A stretch of 7,454 nt of DNA from Porphyromonadaceae bacterium (GTDB taxonomy: Bacteria; Bacteroidota; Bacteroidia; Bacteroidales; Dysgonomonadaceae), in the NCBI GenBank assembly GCA_003517675.1, contig DPAC01000006.1, positions 2,120-9,573 on the forward strand, given 5' to 3'. Numbering within the stretch: the stretch's first letter is position 1; each line of letters starts with the position of its first letter. Below the pieces are notes generated by a model. The model was given only the letters and a program-made list of their open reading frames with translations, made no database searches and was not told the DNA's origin. Positions 1-6,128 of the stretch are shown in pieces. The position numbers and the translations under genes were made by a program.

Positions 1-48
1 GCAATTGTGCAGGAGATCAAACAAGAAAATCGTATCTTTAAAAATTAA
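1..48 (+). CDS. nusB: C-terminal tail of a protein, probably NusB (5' end outside window)
   Basis: An open frame enters from the left edge and ends at a TAA at 46-48. It encodes the last 15 residues, AIVQEIKQENRIFKN. The hydrophobic-then-charged helix followed by a lysine-rich end resembles the end of Bacteroidetes NusB, the transcription antitermination factor that acts with NusE on boxA RNA in rRNA operons. nusB commonly lies directly upstream of yajC in Bacteroidales, and the stop here is only 26 nt before yajC. Fifteen residues are too few for a firm assignment, so the name rests mostly on gene order. Confidence 0.55.
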   Translation, partial: AIVQEIKQENRIFKN

Positions 49-74
49 TTTACACACTCTAAAAAATTATTTGT

Positions 75-386
75 ATGAATATTCTATTACAAGCAGCACA
101 GGGAGGCGGCATGTCTGGCATGGGTAGCACCCTCTTCATGATGGTGGCTATCATCGCCGTATTTTACTTTTTCATGATCCGCCCACAGCAGAAGAAACAG
201 AAAGAGTTACAGAGGAGCCGTGAAGCAATGAAGGTGGGAGACAAGGTGGTCACCTCCGGCGGCATCCACGGCCGGATCAAGGAGGTAGGTGAGAACTGGT
301 TCCTGATAGAGGTTGCCGATGGGGTGAAAATTAAATTTGATAAAGCCTCGGTCTTTGCCTCTACAGCAGATGTAACGGCACCCTAA
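75..386 (+). CDS. yajC: Preprotein translocase subunit YajC
   Basis: A 103-residue small membrane protein of normal YajC length. A short N-terminal segment rich in Gly, Met and Gln (1-16) precedes one transmembrane helix at about 17-34. The family hallmark FYFFMIRPQQKKQKE follows at 30-44, placing a strongly basic stretch on the cytoplasmic side. The conserved small beta domain begins with VGDKVVTSGGIHGRI (54-68). YajC binds SecDF and the SecYEG translocon and supports protein export and membrane insertion; it is usually not essential. secDF is not in this window. The ATG at 75 has an AT-rich leader and no Shine-Dalgarno sequence, as is usual in Bacteroidetes. It lies 26 nt after the preceding stop and 13 nt before the next gene, so it is probably operonic. 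I saw no TAnnTTTG element in the short upstream gap. Confidence 0.95.
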   Translation: MNILLQAAQGGGMSGMGSTLFMMVAIIAVFYFFMIRPQQKKQKELQRSREAMKVGDKVVTSGGIHGRIKEVGENWFLIEVADGVKIKFDKASVFASTADVTAP

Positions 387-399
387 TAATATTCGGGTC

Positions 400-1395
400 A
401 TGGAGGTAAAAGCCATCATTGAAAAATGGAAACCTAAAGTAAAAGACTTTTTTTTCACCTTCCCGTGGAAAAATACGCTCTTTTTTTTATTTTTTCTACT
501 GCTGGCTTTCATCTTCTGGCTGATGCTCTTCTTCCAAAAGGAGAATGTAGAGGGGACCTACCGTATTCCTCTGAAGTACACCAACATCCCTGAAGATGTG
601 GTCTTTGACTATCCCCTGCCCGATTATGTAGAGGTGAGCATCACCGACAACGGAGCTGCCATCTTCCGACTCGACATCAGCAAGAAAGACTCGCTCGAAA
701 TCAACGTGGGGGAGCTGACCGAAGGGGGCATCAGCAGCCTGCAGGGTGACCAGTACCGCCAGCTAATCCGCTCACGTTTCTTTTCAAGTACCAACATCAG
801 GGGTTATTACCCGATGATCATCAACCTCTCCACCTCGAAACTGCAAAGAAAAGAGTTAAAGGTTGTTTTCGACGGGGAGATCACCACCAGCAGGGCTAAC
901 CTGGTTGCCGACAGTGTCACATTCCTGCCGGAACAGGTAACCGCCTATGGCTCCCAGGAGTCGCTCAGTAAGCTGGAGCATGCAACAACCGAGTACACGG
1001 TCTTCAGGAACCTGAAGGCCACCTCACAACTGCCTGTCTCCATAAAACAGGTTGAGGGGGTCAAGTTCGTACCCGATCAGGTAGAGATCTTCATTCCAAT
1101 AAAGGAATATACGGAGCGTACCTTTGAGGTGCCCATCACAGCCACAGGGTTGCCTGGCAAGCTGGATGTAAAGTTTTTCCCTTCGCGTGCCAACGTCTCT
1201 TTCTCGGTTACCCTCGATGAATACCGCAAGATTACCCCCGAGGATTTTGAGATTGAGTTGAATTACCGTACTTTCTACCAGAACGAAGATGGCAGGGTGG
1301 AACTGAAACTGAGCAAAAGCCCGGCAGCTGCTCAGAACATACGCATCTCCCCCTCATCTGTAGAGTTTCTCTTTGAAACCAGGTCTGATCAATGA
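400..1395 (+). CDS. YbbR-domain membrane-anchored protein
   Basis: A 331-residue protein with a basic N-terminal stretch (1-24), one very hydrophobic Phe/Leu-rich membrane helix at about 26-45, and a soluble remainder expected on the outer side of the inner membrane. The soluble part is built of beta-rich YbbR-like units. The clearest spans about 151-236, with a basic start (KELKVVF), 'FLPEQVTAYGSQESLSKLE' (175-193) and 'VKFVPDQVEIFIPI' (221-234). Weaker units are likely at about 50-148 and 240-327. In Firmicutes the YbbR protein CdaR controls the c-di-AMP synthase CdaA. No cyclase gene is in this window, so that partner is only an inference here. Its position between yajC and coaE is common in Bacteroidales. 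The stop codon overlaps the coaE start (ATGA), implying translational coupling. Two runs of eight T (448-455, 481-488) fall in codons for the Phe-rich N-terminus. The family call is solid; the molecular role is not known. Confidence 0.85.
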   Translation: MEVKAIIEKWKPKVKDFFFTFPWKNTLFFLFFLLLAFIFWLMLFFQKENVEGTYRIPLKYTNIPEDVVFDYPLPDYVEVSITDNGAAIFRLDISKKDSLEINVGELTEGGISSLQGDQYRQLIRSRFFSSTNIRGYYPMIINLSTSKLQRKELKVVFDGEITTSRANLVADSVTFLPEQVTAYGSQESLSKLEHATTEYTVFRNLKATSQLPVSIKQVEGVKFVPDQVEIFIPIKEYTERTFEVPITATGLPGKLDVKFFPSRANVSFSVTLDEYRKITPEDFEIELNYRTFYQNEDGRVELKLSKSPAAAQNIRISPSSVEFLFETRSDQ

Positions 1396-1985
1396 TCACT
1401 GCAGGTATCACCGGTGGCATTGGGAGCGGCAAATCAGTTGTCAGCCAGCTGTTCCGCCTGCAGGGAGTACCGGTCTTTGATGCCGACAAGGAAGCCAGGC
1501 AGCTCAATGACACCTCGCCGCTCATCCGTAGAGAGCTAACTGCCCTTTTCGGCAAAGAGCTTTATGCCGGAGGTAAGCTCAACCGCCCCCTGCTGGCCTC
1601 CCTGATCTTTGGCAACAAGAAAAAGGTGGCAGCGGTCAACGCCATCGTGCATCCTGTTCTTGCCCGATCTTTTCTGGAGTGGTGCAGTCGTCATCACGAT
1701 CGACCGCTGGTGATGATTGAGGCAGCTCTTCTCTTCGAGGCCGGGTTTGTTCAATATCTCGACAGGGTGATCACCGTCTATGCTCCGGAATCAATTCGCC
1801 TGGCAAGGGTCATAGAACGCGATCACACCACCGAGGAGGCCGTGCGGAAGAGAATGAAACATCAGATGCCGGAAGAGGAGAAAATGAAATTATCCGATTA
1901 TGTGATCTATAACAACGGGGAACAGTCGCTCATCCGACAGTCAACAACAATCTTCGACGATCTCATGCGGTTGGCAGCACAATAA
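1392..1985 (+). CDS. coaE: Dephospho-CoA kinase
   Basis: A 197-residue P-loop kinase of normal family length. It phosphorylates the 3'-hydroxyl of the ribose of dephospho-CoA with ATP, the last cytoplasmic step of coenzyme A synthesis. Visible motifs are the Walker A loop GGIGSGKS (8-15), VFDADKEAR (28-36) with the conserved DAD at 30-32, IVHP (85-88), the strand-loop motif EAALLFEAGF (110-119) and 'VITVYAPESIRLARVIERD' (126-144). These are followed by the arginine-containing lid element RKRMKHQ (152-158) and the family's C-terminal SDYVIYNNG (168-176). All expected catalytic elements are present. The ATG at 1392 overlaps the preceding ybbR-like stop by four bases and puts the P-loop at its usual distance from the N-terminus. 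The 117-nt gap downstream contains a promoter for the next gene, so coaE is probably the last gene of the nusB-yajC-ybbR-coaE unit. I saw no strong hairpin terminator directly after it. Confidence 0.97.
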   Translation: MITAGITGGIGSGKSVVSQLFRLQGVPVFDADKEARQLNDTSPLIRRELTALFGKELYAGGKLNRPLLASLIFGNKKKVAAVNAIVHPVLARSFLEWCSRHHDRPLVMIEAALLFEAGFVQYLDRVITVYAPESIRLARVIERDHTTEEAVRKRMKHQMPEEEKMKLSDYVIYNNGEQSLIRQSTTIFDDLMRLAAQ

Positions 1986-2029
1986 AAAGATTGTTCTCAA
2001 CCGATTATGACATCGTATCACATCGAAAA

Positions 2030-2061
2030 ATTGTATTTTTGCAAAATTAACATTACCTTTG
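2030..2061 (+). promoter_or_regulatory. Bacteroidetes-type promoter for the winged-helix gene
   Basis: A TTG at 2031-2033 (-33 type element) is separated by 20 nt from TACCTTTG at 2054-2061. The latter matches the Bacteroidetes primary-sigma -7 consensus TAnnTTTG exactly, and the spacer is within the usual 19-21 nt. A second exact -7 match, TATTTTTG at 2034-2041, lies just upstream but lacks a good -33 partner. Transcription would be expected to start near 2066-2070, giving a leader of roughly 35 nt before the ATG at 2103. The call is by motif only. Confidence 0.7.
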
Positions 2062-2102
2062 CCACTTTCAATACTTTAGTTATTCAAATAAACAGCAACA
2101 AC

Positions 2103-2300
2103 ATGATTGAAAAAATTGGGATCAACGCAGGTAAAGTATGGACCATCCTTGATGAAAAGGGTCGTCAGAATGTAAAGGAGGTAAAAAAAGCAGCTAAGCT
2201 GACAGACAAGGATCTCTATGCTGCCCTCGGATGGCTGGCCAGAGAAGGCAAAGTGGTAATGGAAGAGGTAGAAAAGGAGATCTACATCTCATTGAGCTAA
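2103..2300 (+). CDS. Small winged helix-turn-helix protein (DUF2582-type)
   Basis: A 65-residue acidic/basic protein with no membrane segment. It opens with MIEKIGINAGKVW, continues with a helical stretch around VKEVKKAAKLTDKDLYAALG (24-43) that reads as helix-turn-helix, and ends with a beta-wing pattern, REGKVVMEEVEKEIYISL (47-64). This matches the small winged-helix DUF2582 family, widespread in Bacteroidetes and of unknown function. Some members have NMR structures, as far as I recall. The family resembles DNA-binding folds, but DNA binding has not been shown from sequence alone. An in-frame ATG at 2007 would add 32 residues; I reject it because that extension runs through the promoter at 2030-2061 and its sequence (rich in Asn, Thr and Phe) does not look like family sequence. 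The gene follows coaE by 117 nt and faces the yitT-like gene tail to tail, so it is probably monocistronic. Confidence 0.88.
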   Translation: MIEKIGINAGKVWTILDEKGRQNVKEVKKAAKLTDKDLYAALGWLAREGKVVMEEVEKEIYISLS

Positions 2301-2324
2301 GCGGCATCACCTATCAATCGATTC

Positions 2325-2384
2325 TCTACCTGGTAGATAAGGCAGCAAAGGGTCCGGCTCACTTCATCTGATCGAACCCTTTGC
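2325..2384. terminator. Inverted repeats between convergent genes, possible bidirectional terminator
   Basis: Two dyads lie where the winged-helix gene (+) and the yitT-like gene (-) converge. The first is TCTACC-T-GGTAGA (2325-2337), whose usable stem is short. The second is a perfect 9-bp inverted repeat, GCAAAGGGT (2345-2353) with ACCCTTTGC (2376-2384), separated by 22 nt. It lies across the last codons and stop of the yitT-like gene. Neither is followed by a clear T-tract on either strand, so a classical intrinsic terminator is not demonstrated. The location makes a role in ending or protecting both transcripts plausible. Confidence 0.4.
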
Positions 2385-3228
2385 CGTAAACGCCAACCAC
2401 ATTGCTTTGTGAGATGAAAGCATTCTCATCGATCCGTTTCACCAATCGGAAAATGGAGGTCGATTCTGTCTTACGGGCCAGTATGATGAGCACTTTCTGC
2501 GGCTGCTGTGAATACCAGCCGGTGCCCTCCAGCACGGTACATCCGCGGTTCAGTTCTGAATTGACGTGAGAGGCAATCTCGTTGTAGCGGGAGGAGAAGA
2601 TGATGAATTGCACCGACTGACGGGCACCGTTGATCACCAGGTCCACCGTATAATACATCACCGAGACCACGATCAGACCGTAAATAATTTTCTCTAAGCT
2701 CTGAAAAAGCAGGTAGGAGCTGCTCACGATGATCAGGTCGATGTAGAGCAGACCGCGCCCCATGCTGATGTAGCGATACTTGGTGATGATGGCACCCAGG
2801 ATATCAGTGCCCCCGGTGCTGGCATTGCGGGTATAGACCAGTCCCAGTCCTGTGCCGCTGCAAACGGCACCGATGATACTGGTAATCAGTGGATCGGTAT
2901 GTACGATCGCCTCGGTGATAAGGTTCTCGGCCACACCCATCAGCAGGGTCACCCCCACCACGCCGTAGAGTGCCCTGAAGACGTAGCCCTTGCCCAGGAT
3001 GAACCAGGCCAGAACCATCATGATGCTGTTGCCCAGGAGAAAGGTGACGAAGACCGGCAGTCCGAATGCATACTTGAAGAGCAGCCCCACGCCGCCCAGT
3101 CCACCCACCACGATCTGGTTGGGCATGATAAAACCGGTGAAGCCCACCGCGAAAAGCACCAGCCCCAACGTGATTATCAGGTAATCCTTCCAGTAGAACG
3201 ATTTGAGATAGCGAACCTCTTTGGCCAT
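2359..3228 (-). CDS. YitT family membrane protein (DUF161 plus C-terminal DUF2179)
   Basis: A 289-residue integral membrane protein of normal family length. Hydrophobic segments lie at about 15-34, 38-55, 58-78, 84-102, 113-132, 158-175 and 180-198, the last two flanking a short loop. The family signatures are the glycine-rich QIVVGGLGGVGLL (38-50) and NASTGGTDILG (135-145). From about 205 to 286 there is a soluble DUF2179 domain: QSVQFIIFSS, then CTVLEGTGWYS (230-240), KVLIILARK (245-253) and a NAFISQSNVVGVYGKGF end (269-285). Family members are found in many Firmicutes and Bacteroidetes, but the substrate or activity is not established; a transport or sensing role is only inference. The ATG at 3228 lies 26 nt after the leuS stop with only an AT-rich spacer, so it is probably cotranscribed with leuS. 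The 3' end carries the inverted repeat at 2345-2384. Confidence 0.9.
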   Translation of the reverse strand: MAKEVRYLKSFYWKDYLIITLGLVLFAVGFTGFIMPNQIVVGGLGGVGLLFKYAFGLPVFVTFLLGNSIMMVLAWFILGKGYVFRALYGVVGVTLLMGVAENLITEAIVHTDPLITSIIGAVCSGTGLGLVYTRNASTGGTDILGAIITKYRYISMGRGLLYIDLIIVSSSYLLFQSLEKIIYGLIVVSVMYYTVDLVINGARQSVQFIIFSSRYNEIASHVNSELNRGCTVLEGTGWYSQQPQKVLIILARKTESTSIFRLVKRIDENAFISQSNVVGVYGKGFDQMK

Positions 3229-3254
3229 AAAAAGATGAAATTAATAAGGTATGA

Positions 3255-6008
3255 TCAGAGCACCACATTGACAATTTTTCCGGGAACAATGATCACCTTT
3301 TTCGCTTTTTTACCTCCCAGCCACTTCTGAGCGTTGGGATGGGCCAGCACCGCCTGTTCAATCTCTTGGCGTGTGGCATCGGCCGCGAACTCAATCACGA
3401 AGCGTGACTTGCCGTTAAAAGAGATGGCATAAGGAAAAGCATCCTCTTTCAGGTACTCCTCATTCCAGGCAGGCCACGTAGCATCACAGACCGATGTCTC
3501 GTTGCCCAGGGCATGCCACAGCTCCTCCGCGATATGGGGAGCGAAGGGGGCCAGGCAGACCACCAAATCGCTCAGTATGCTGCGGTTGCGGCATCTCATC
3601 GCTGTCAGCTCATTGACACAGATCATGAAGGCAGAGACGGAGGTGTTAAAGGAGACCTGCTCAATGTCGGAGGTCAACTTTTTGATCAGCCTGTGTAGCA
3701 CCTTGAGCGCTTCCAGTGAGGGCTTCTCATCTTCAACGGCAAGGATTTCATTCTGATAAAAGAGGTTCCACACCTTGCGCAGGAAGCGGTGCACGCCGTC
3801 AATGCCGTTGGTATCCCACGGCTTGGACTGCTCCAGCGGCCCGAGAAACATCTCATACAGGCGAAGGGTGTCGGCACCATAGCGGCTGACAATATCGTCG
3901 GGGTTCACCACGTTGAACATTGATTTCGACATCTTCTCTACAGCCCACCCACAGATATACTTCCCTTCCTCCAGAATGAATTCGGCAGTCCGGTACTCAG
4001 GGTTCCAGTTACGAAATGCCTCAATGTCAAGAATATCGTTGTGCACCATGTTCACATCCACATGGATGGGGGTCACCTCATACTGATCCTTCAGGTTAAA
4101 TGATACGAAACGGTTGCTGCCCTTGATGCGATAGACGAAGTTGCTGCGTCCCTGGATCATCCCCTGGTTGACCAGTTTTTGGAAAGGTTCATCCTCACAG
4201 ACCACTCCGATATCGAAGAGAAACTTGTTCCAGAAGCGGCTGTAGACAAGATGGCCGGTAGCATGTTCGGTACCACCGATATAGAGATCCACGTTGCGCC
4301 AGTAACTGTTCGCCTCTTTCGATACCAGCGCTTCATCATTGTGCGGATCCATGTAGCGGAGGTAATAGGCCGATGAACCGGCAAAGCCAGGCATGGTGTT
4401 CAGCTCAAGGGGATAACCCTCCCTGGTGTGCCAGTTCTTTGCACGTCCCAGAGGTGGCTCACCCGTCTCGGTAGGCAGGAACTTATCCACCTCCGGCAGC
4501 TCCAGCGGCAGTTCCTCTTCCGGCAACGTGTAGGGCATCCCATCCTTGTAATAGATCGGAAATGGCTCACCCCAGTACCGCTGACGTGAGAAGATGGCAT
4601 CGCGCAGGCGGTAGTTGATCCTGCGATAACCGAGTCCCCTCTGCTCCAGCGCGTTGATGGCGGCAGGGATCGCCTCCTTGACGGTCAGCCCGTCGAGGAA
4701 GCAGGAATTGATCATCACGCCCTCCCTGGCGTCAAAGCTCTCCTCAGAGACATCACACCCCGCTATGAGCGGCACAATGGGAAGGTTGAAATGTCTGGCA
4801 AAGGCATAGTCGCGGCTGTCATGTGCCGGTACCGCCATGATGGCACCAGTGCCGTAGCCGGCCAGCACATAATCGGAGATCCATATGGGAAGGTGTTCAC
4901 CCGTGAAAGGATGGATGGCGTAGGCACCTGAAAAGACACCACTCACCGATCGGTCTGCAATCCGCTCCCGCTCGGTCTTTTTCCCGGTTTGACCGATATA
5001 TTGCTTTACAGCAGGGCGCTGTTCAGGGGTGGTGAGCTGTTCCACCAGCTCACTCTCGGGGGCCAGCACCATGAAGGTGACGCCGAAGATGGTGTCGGCA
5101 CGGGTGGTGAAGATGTCGAAAGTAATATCACCGGTGGTCCTGAAATGTATCACGGCACCCTCACTGCGACCAATCCAGTTGCGTTGTGTCTCCTTGAGCG
5201 AGTCGCTCCATTCAACCTTCTCAAGCCCCTCCAGCAGGCGGGGTGCATAGGCCGAGACCCGCAAGCACCACTGCCGCATCTTCTTCTGTTCCACAGGATA
5301 TCCCCCGCGGATGGAGAGACCCTCGCTCACCTCGTCGTTGGCCAGCACGGTACCCAGCTGCGGGCACCAGTTGACCATGGTATCACCCAGGTAAGCAATG
5401 CGATAGTTCATCAGGATCTCTTGTTGTTCTTTTTCACTCATGCCATTCCACTCCGCCGCAGAAAAGCTCATCGGTATGCTGCAGGCCAGGTCGAGACCCG
5501 CGGTTCCCTGTTGTGAAAACAGCTCCACCAGTTCGGCAATAGGACGTGCCTGTTGAGCCTGGTTGCAGTAGTAGGAATGAAACATGCGGATGAAAGCCCA
5601 TTGGGTCCACTTGTAATAGGCGGGGTCGCAGGTACGGAGCTCCCGGCTCCAGTCGTAAGAGAAGCCGATCTTATCCAGTTGTTTCCGGTAGCGGGCTATG
5701 TTCTGCCCGGTGGTGACGGCGGGATGCTGTCCCGTCTGAATGGCATACTGTTCGGCAGGAAGGCCATAGGCATCGTAACCCATGGGGTGGAGCACATTAT
5801 AGCCCTGCAGTCGTTTGAATCGGGAAAAGATATCGGATGCAATGTATCCCAGAGGATGACCAACATGCAGTCCGGCACCCGAAGGATAAGGGAACATATC
5901 GAGCACGTAGTACTTCGGTTTGGAAGCATCTTCCGTCACCCTGTAGATCTGCCGGTCAGCCCAGTACTGCTGCCACCGTTTTTCTATTTCACCGAAATTG
6001 TAATCCAT
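3255..6008 (-). CDS. leuS: Leucyl-tRNA synthetase
   Basis: A 917-residue class I synthetase that charges tRNA-Leu with leucine in the cytoplasm. The Rossmann catalytic core starts with [18 protein letters not shown], its HIGH-type motif at 48-51. The CP1 editing domain (roughly 285-410) carries the threonine-rich TTRADTIFG (301-309) and [17 protein letters not shown] (384-400); Asp400 matches the editing aspartate of the family. The core resumes with [16 protein letters not shown] (469-484) and [10 protein letters not shown] (578-587). A leucine-specific insertion at about 622-686 precedes KMSKS (692-696). The anticodon-binding helices and a C-terminal domain ending [15 protein letters not shown] complete the protein. 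All catalytic motifs are intact. A Bacteroidetes-like insertion lies at about 147-200. The start at 6008 ([16 protein letters not shown]) fits the family N-terminus. A longer in-frame start at 6065 would run its extra 19 codons through the -7 promoter element at 6032-6039, so I reject it. Confidence 0.97.
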   Translation of the reverse strand: MDYNFGEIEKRWQQYWADRQIYRVTEDASKPKYYVLDMFPYPSGAGLHVGHPLGYIASDIFSRFKRLQGYNVLHPMGYDAYGLPAEQYAIQTGQHPAVTTGQNIARYRKQLDKIGFSYDWSRELRTCDPAYYKWTQWAFIRMFHSYYCNQAQQARPIAELVELFSQQGTAGLDLACSIPMSFSAAEWNGMSEKEQQEILMNYRIAYLGDTMVNWCPQLGTVLANDEVSEGLSIRGGYPVEQKKMRQWCLRVSAYAPRLLEGLEKVEWSDSLKETQRNWIGRSEGAVIHFRTTGDITFDIFTTRADTIFGVTFMVLAPESELVEQLTTPEQRPAVKQYIGQTGKKTERERIADRSVSGVFSGAYAIHPFTGEHLPIWISDYVLAGYGTGAIMAVPAHDSRDYAFARHFNLPIVPLIAGCDVSEESFDAREGVMINSCFLDGLTVKEAIPAAINALEQRGLGYRRINYRLRDAIFSRQRYWGEPFPIYYKDGMPYTLPEEELPLELPEVDKFLPTETGEPPLGRAKNWHTREGYPLELNTMPGFAGSSAYYLRYMDPHNDEALVSKEANSYWRNVDLYIGGTEHATGHLVYSRFWNKFLFDIGVVCEDEPFQKLVNQGMIQGRSNFVYRIKGSNRFVSFNLKDQYEVTPIHVDVNMVHNDILDIEAFRNWNPEYRTAEFILEEGKYICGWAVEKMSKSMFNVVNPDDIVSRYGADTLRLYEMFLGPLEQSKPWDTNGIDGVHRFLRKVWNLFYQNEILAVEDEKPSLEALKVLHRLIKKLTSDIEQVSFNTSVSAFMICVNELTAMRCRNRSILSDLVVCLAPFAPHIAEELWHALGNETSVCDATWPAWNEEYLKEDAFPYAISFNGKSRFVIEFAADATRQEIEQAVLAHPNAQKWLGGKKAKKVIIVPGKIVNVVL

Positions 6009-6031
6009 TTCATGCCATTTTAAAAACGGTG

Positions 6032-6039
6032 CAAAGATA
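6032..6039 (-). promoter_or_regulatory. -7 promoter element for leuS
   Basis: On the minus strand these bases read TATCTTTG, an exact match to the Bacteroidetes TAnnTTTG element. It lies 23 nt upstream of the leuS ATG at 6008, so the leader would be only about 15-20 nt. The region 19-21 nt further upstream (around 6059-6063, minus strand) reads GGTTC rather than TTTG, so the -33 element is weak. It suggests that leuS is transcribed independently of the acyl-CoA synthetase gene upstream. Confidence 0.6.
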
Positions 6040-6057
6040 GCAAATAAGTTCTGATGT

Positions 6058-6087
6058 TGAACCATTCAGCCGGACCCTTTTGGTTCA
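6058..6087 (-). terminator. Hairpin between the acyl-CoA synthetase gene and leuS, possible terminator
   Basis: A perfect 7-bp inverted repeat, TGAACCA (6058-6064) with TGGTTCA (6081-6087), encloses a 16-nt loop. It lies about 40 nt past the stop of the acyl-CoA synthetase gene and just upstream of the leuS -7 element; its proximal arm overlaps the expected leuS -33 position. No T-tract follows on the minus strand, so a terminator role is tentative. An operator-like role for leuS is an alternative. Confidence 0.3.
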
Positions 6088-6128
6088 GGAACAACATGGT
6101 TGGAAAACGATTAGGAGAAGATTGGCTG

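Noticed and set aside
49..74. A possible promoter for yajC in the AT-rich gap (ATTATTTG).
   Set aside because: It does not fit TAnnTTTG, and the gap is short enough for simple cotranscription with the upstream gene.
1986..2102. A possible small RNA, riboswitch or coaE terminator in the 117-nt gap.
   Set aside because: Apart from the promoter elements I saw no stable hairpin or conserved RNA pattern.
2899..3330. A 143-codon + strand frame spanning the yitT-like/leuS junction.
   Set aside because: It is antisense to two well-supported genes, is rich in His, Gln and Asp, and shows no domain.
4989..5516. A 175-codon open frame on the + strand opposite leuS.
   Set aside because: It is antisense to an intact, fully motif-bearing leuS. 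The composition (His, Gly and Leu rich) is what antisense frames of such genes give, and no family features are visible.
5553..6023. A 156-codon + strand frame opposite the leuS N-terminus.
   Set aside because: It is a mirror of the conserved HIGH region of leuS, with no promoter or recognisable protein pattern.
2347..6080. A 13-nt sequence, AGCCGGACCCTTT, present at 6068-6080 (+) and 2347-2359 (-), both near predicted transcript ends.
   Set aside because: In a window of this size about one shared 13-mer is expected by chance when both strands are compared, and the flanks do not match. It is not a supported repeat.
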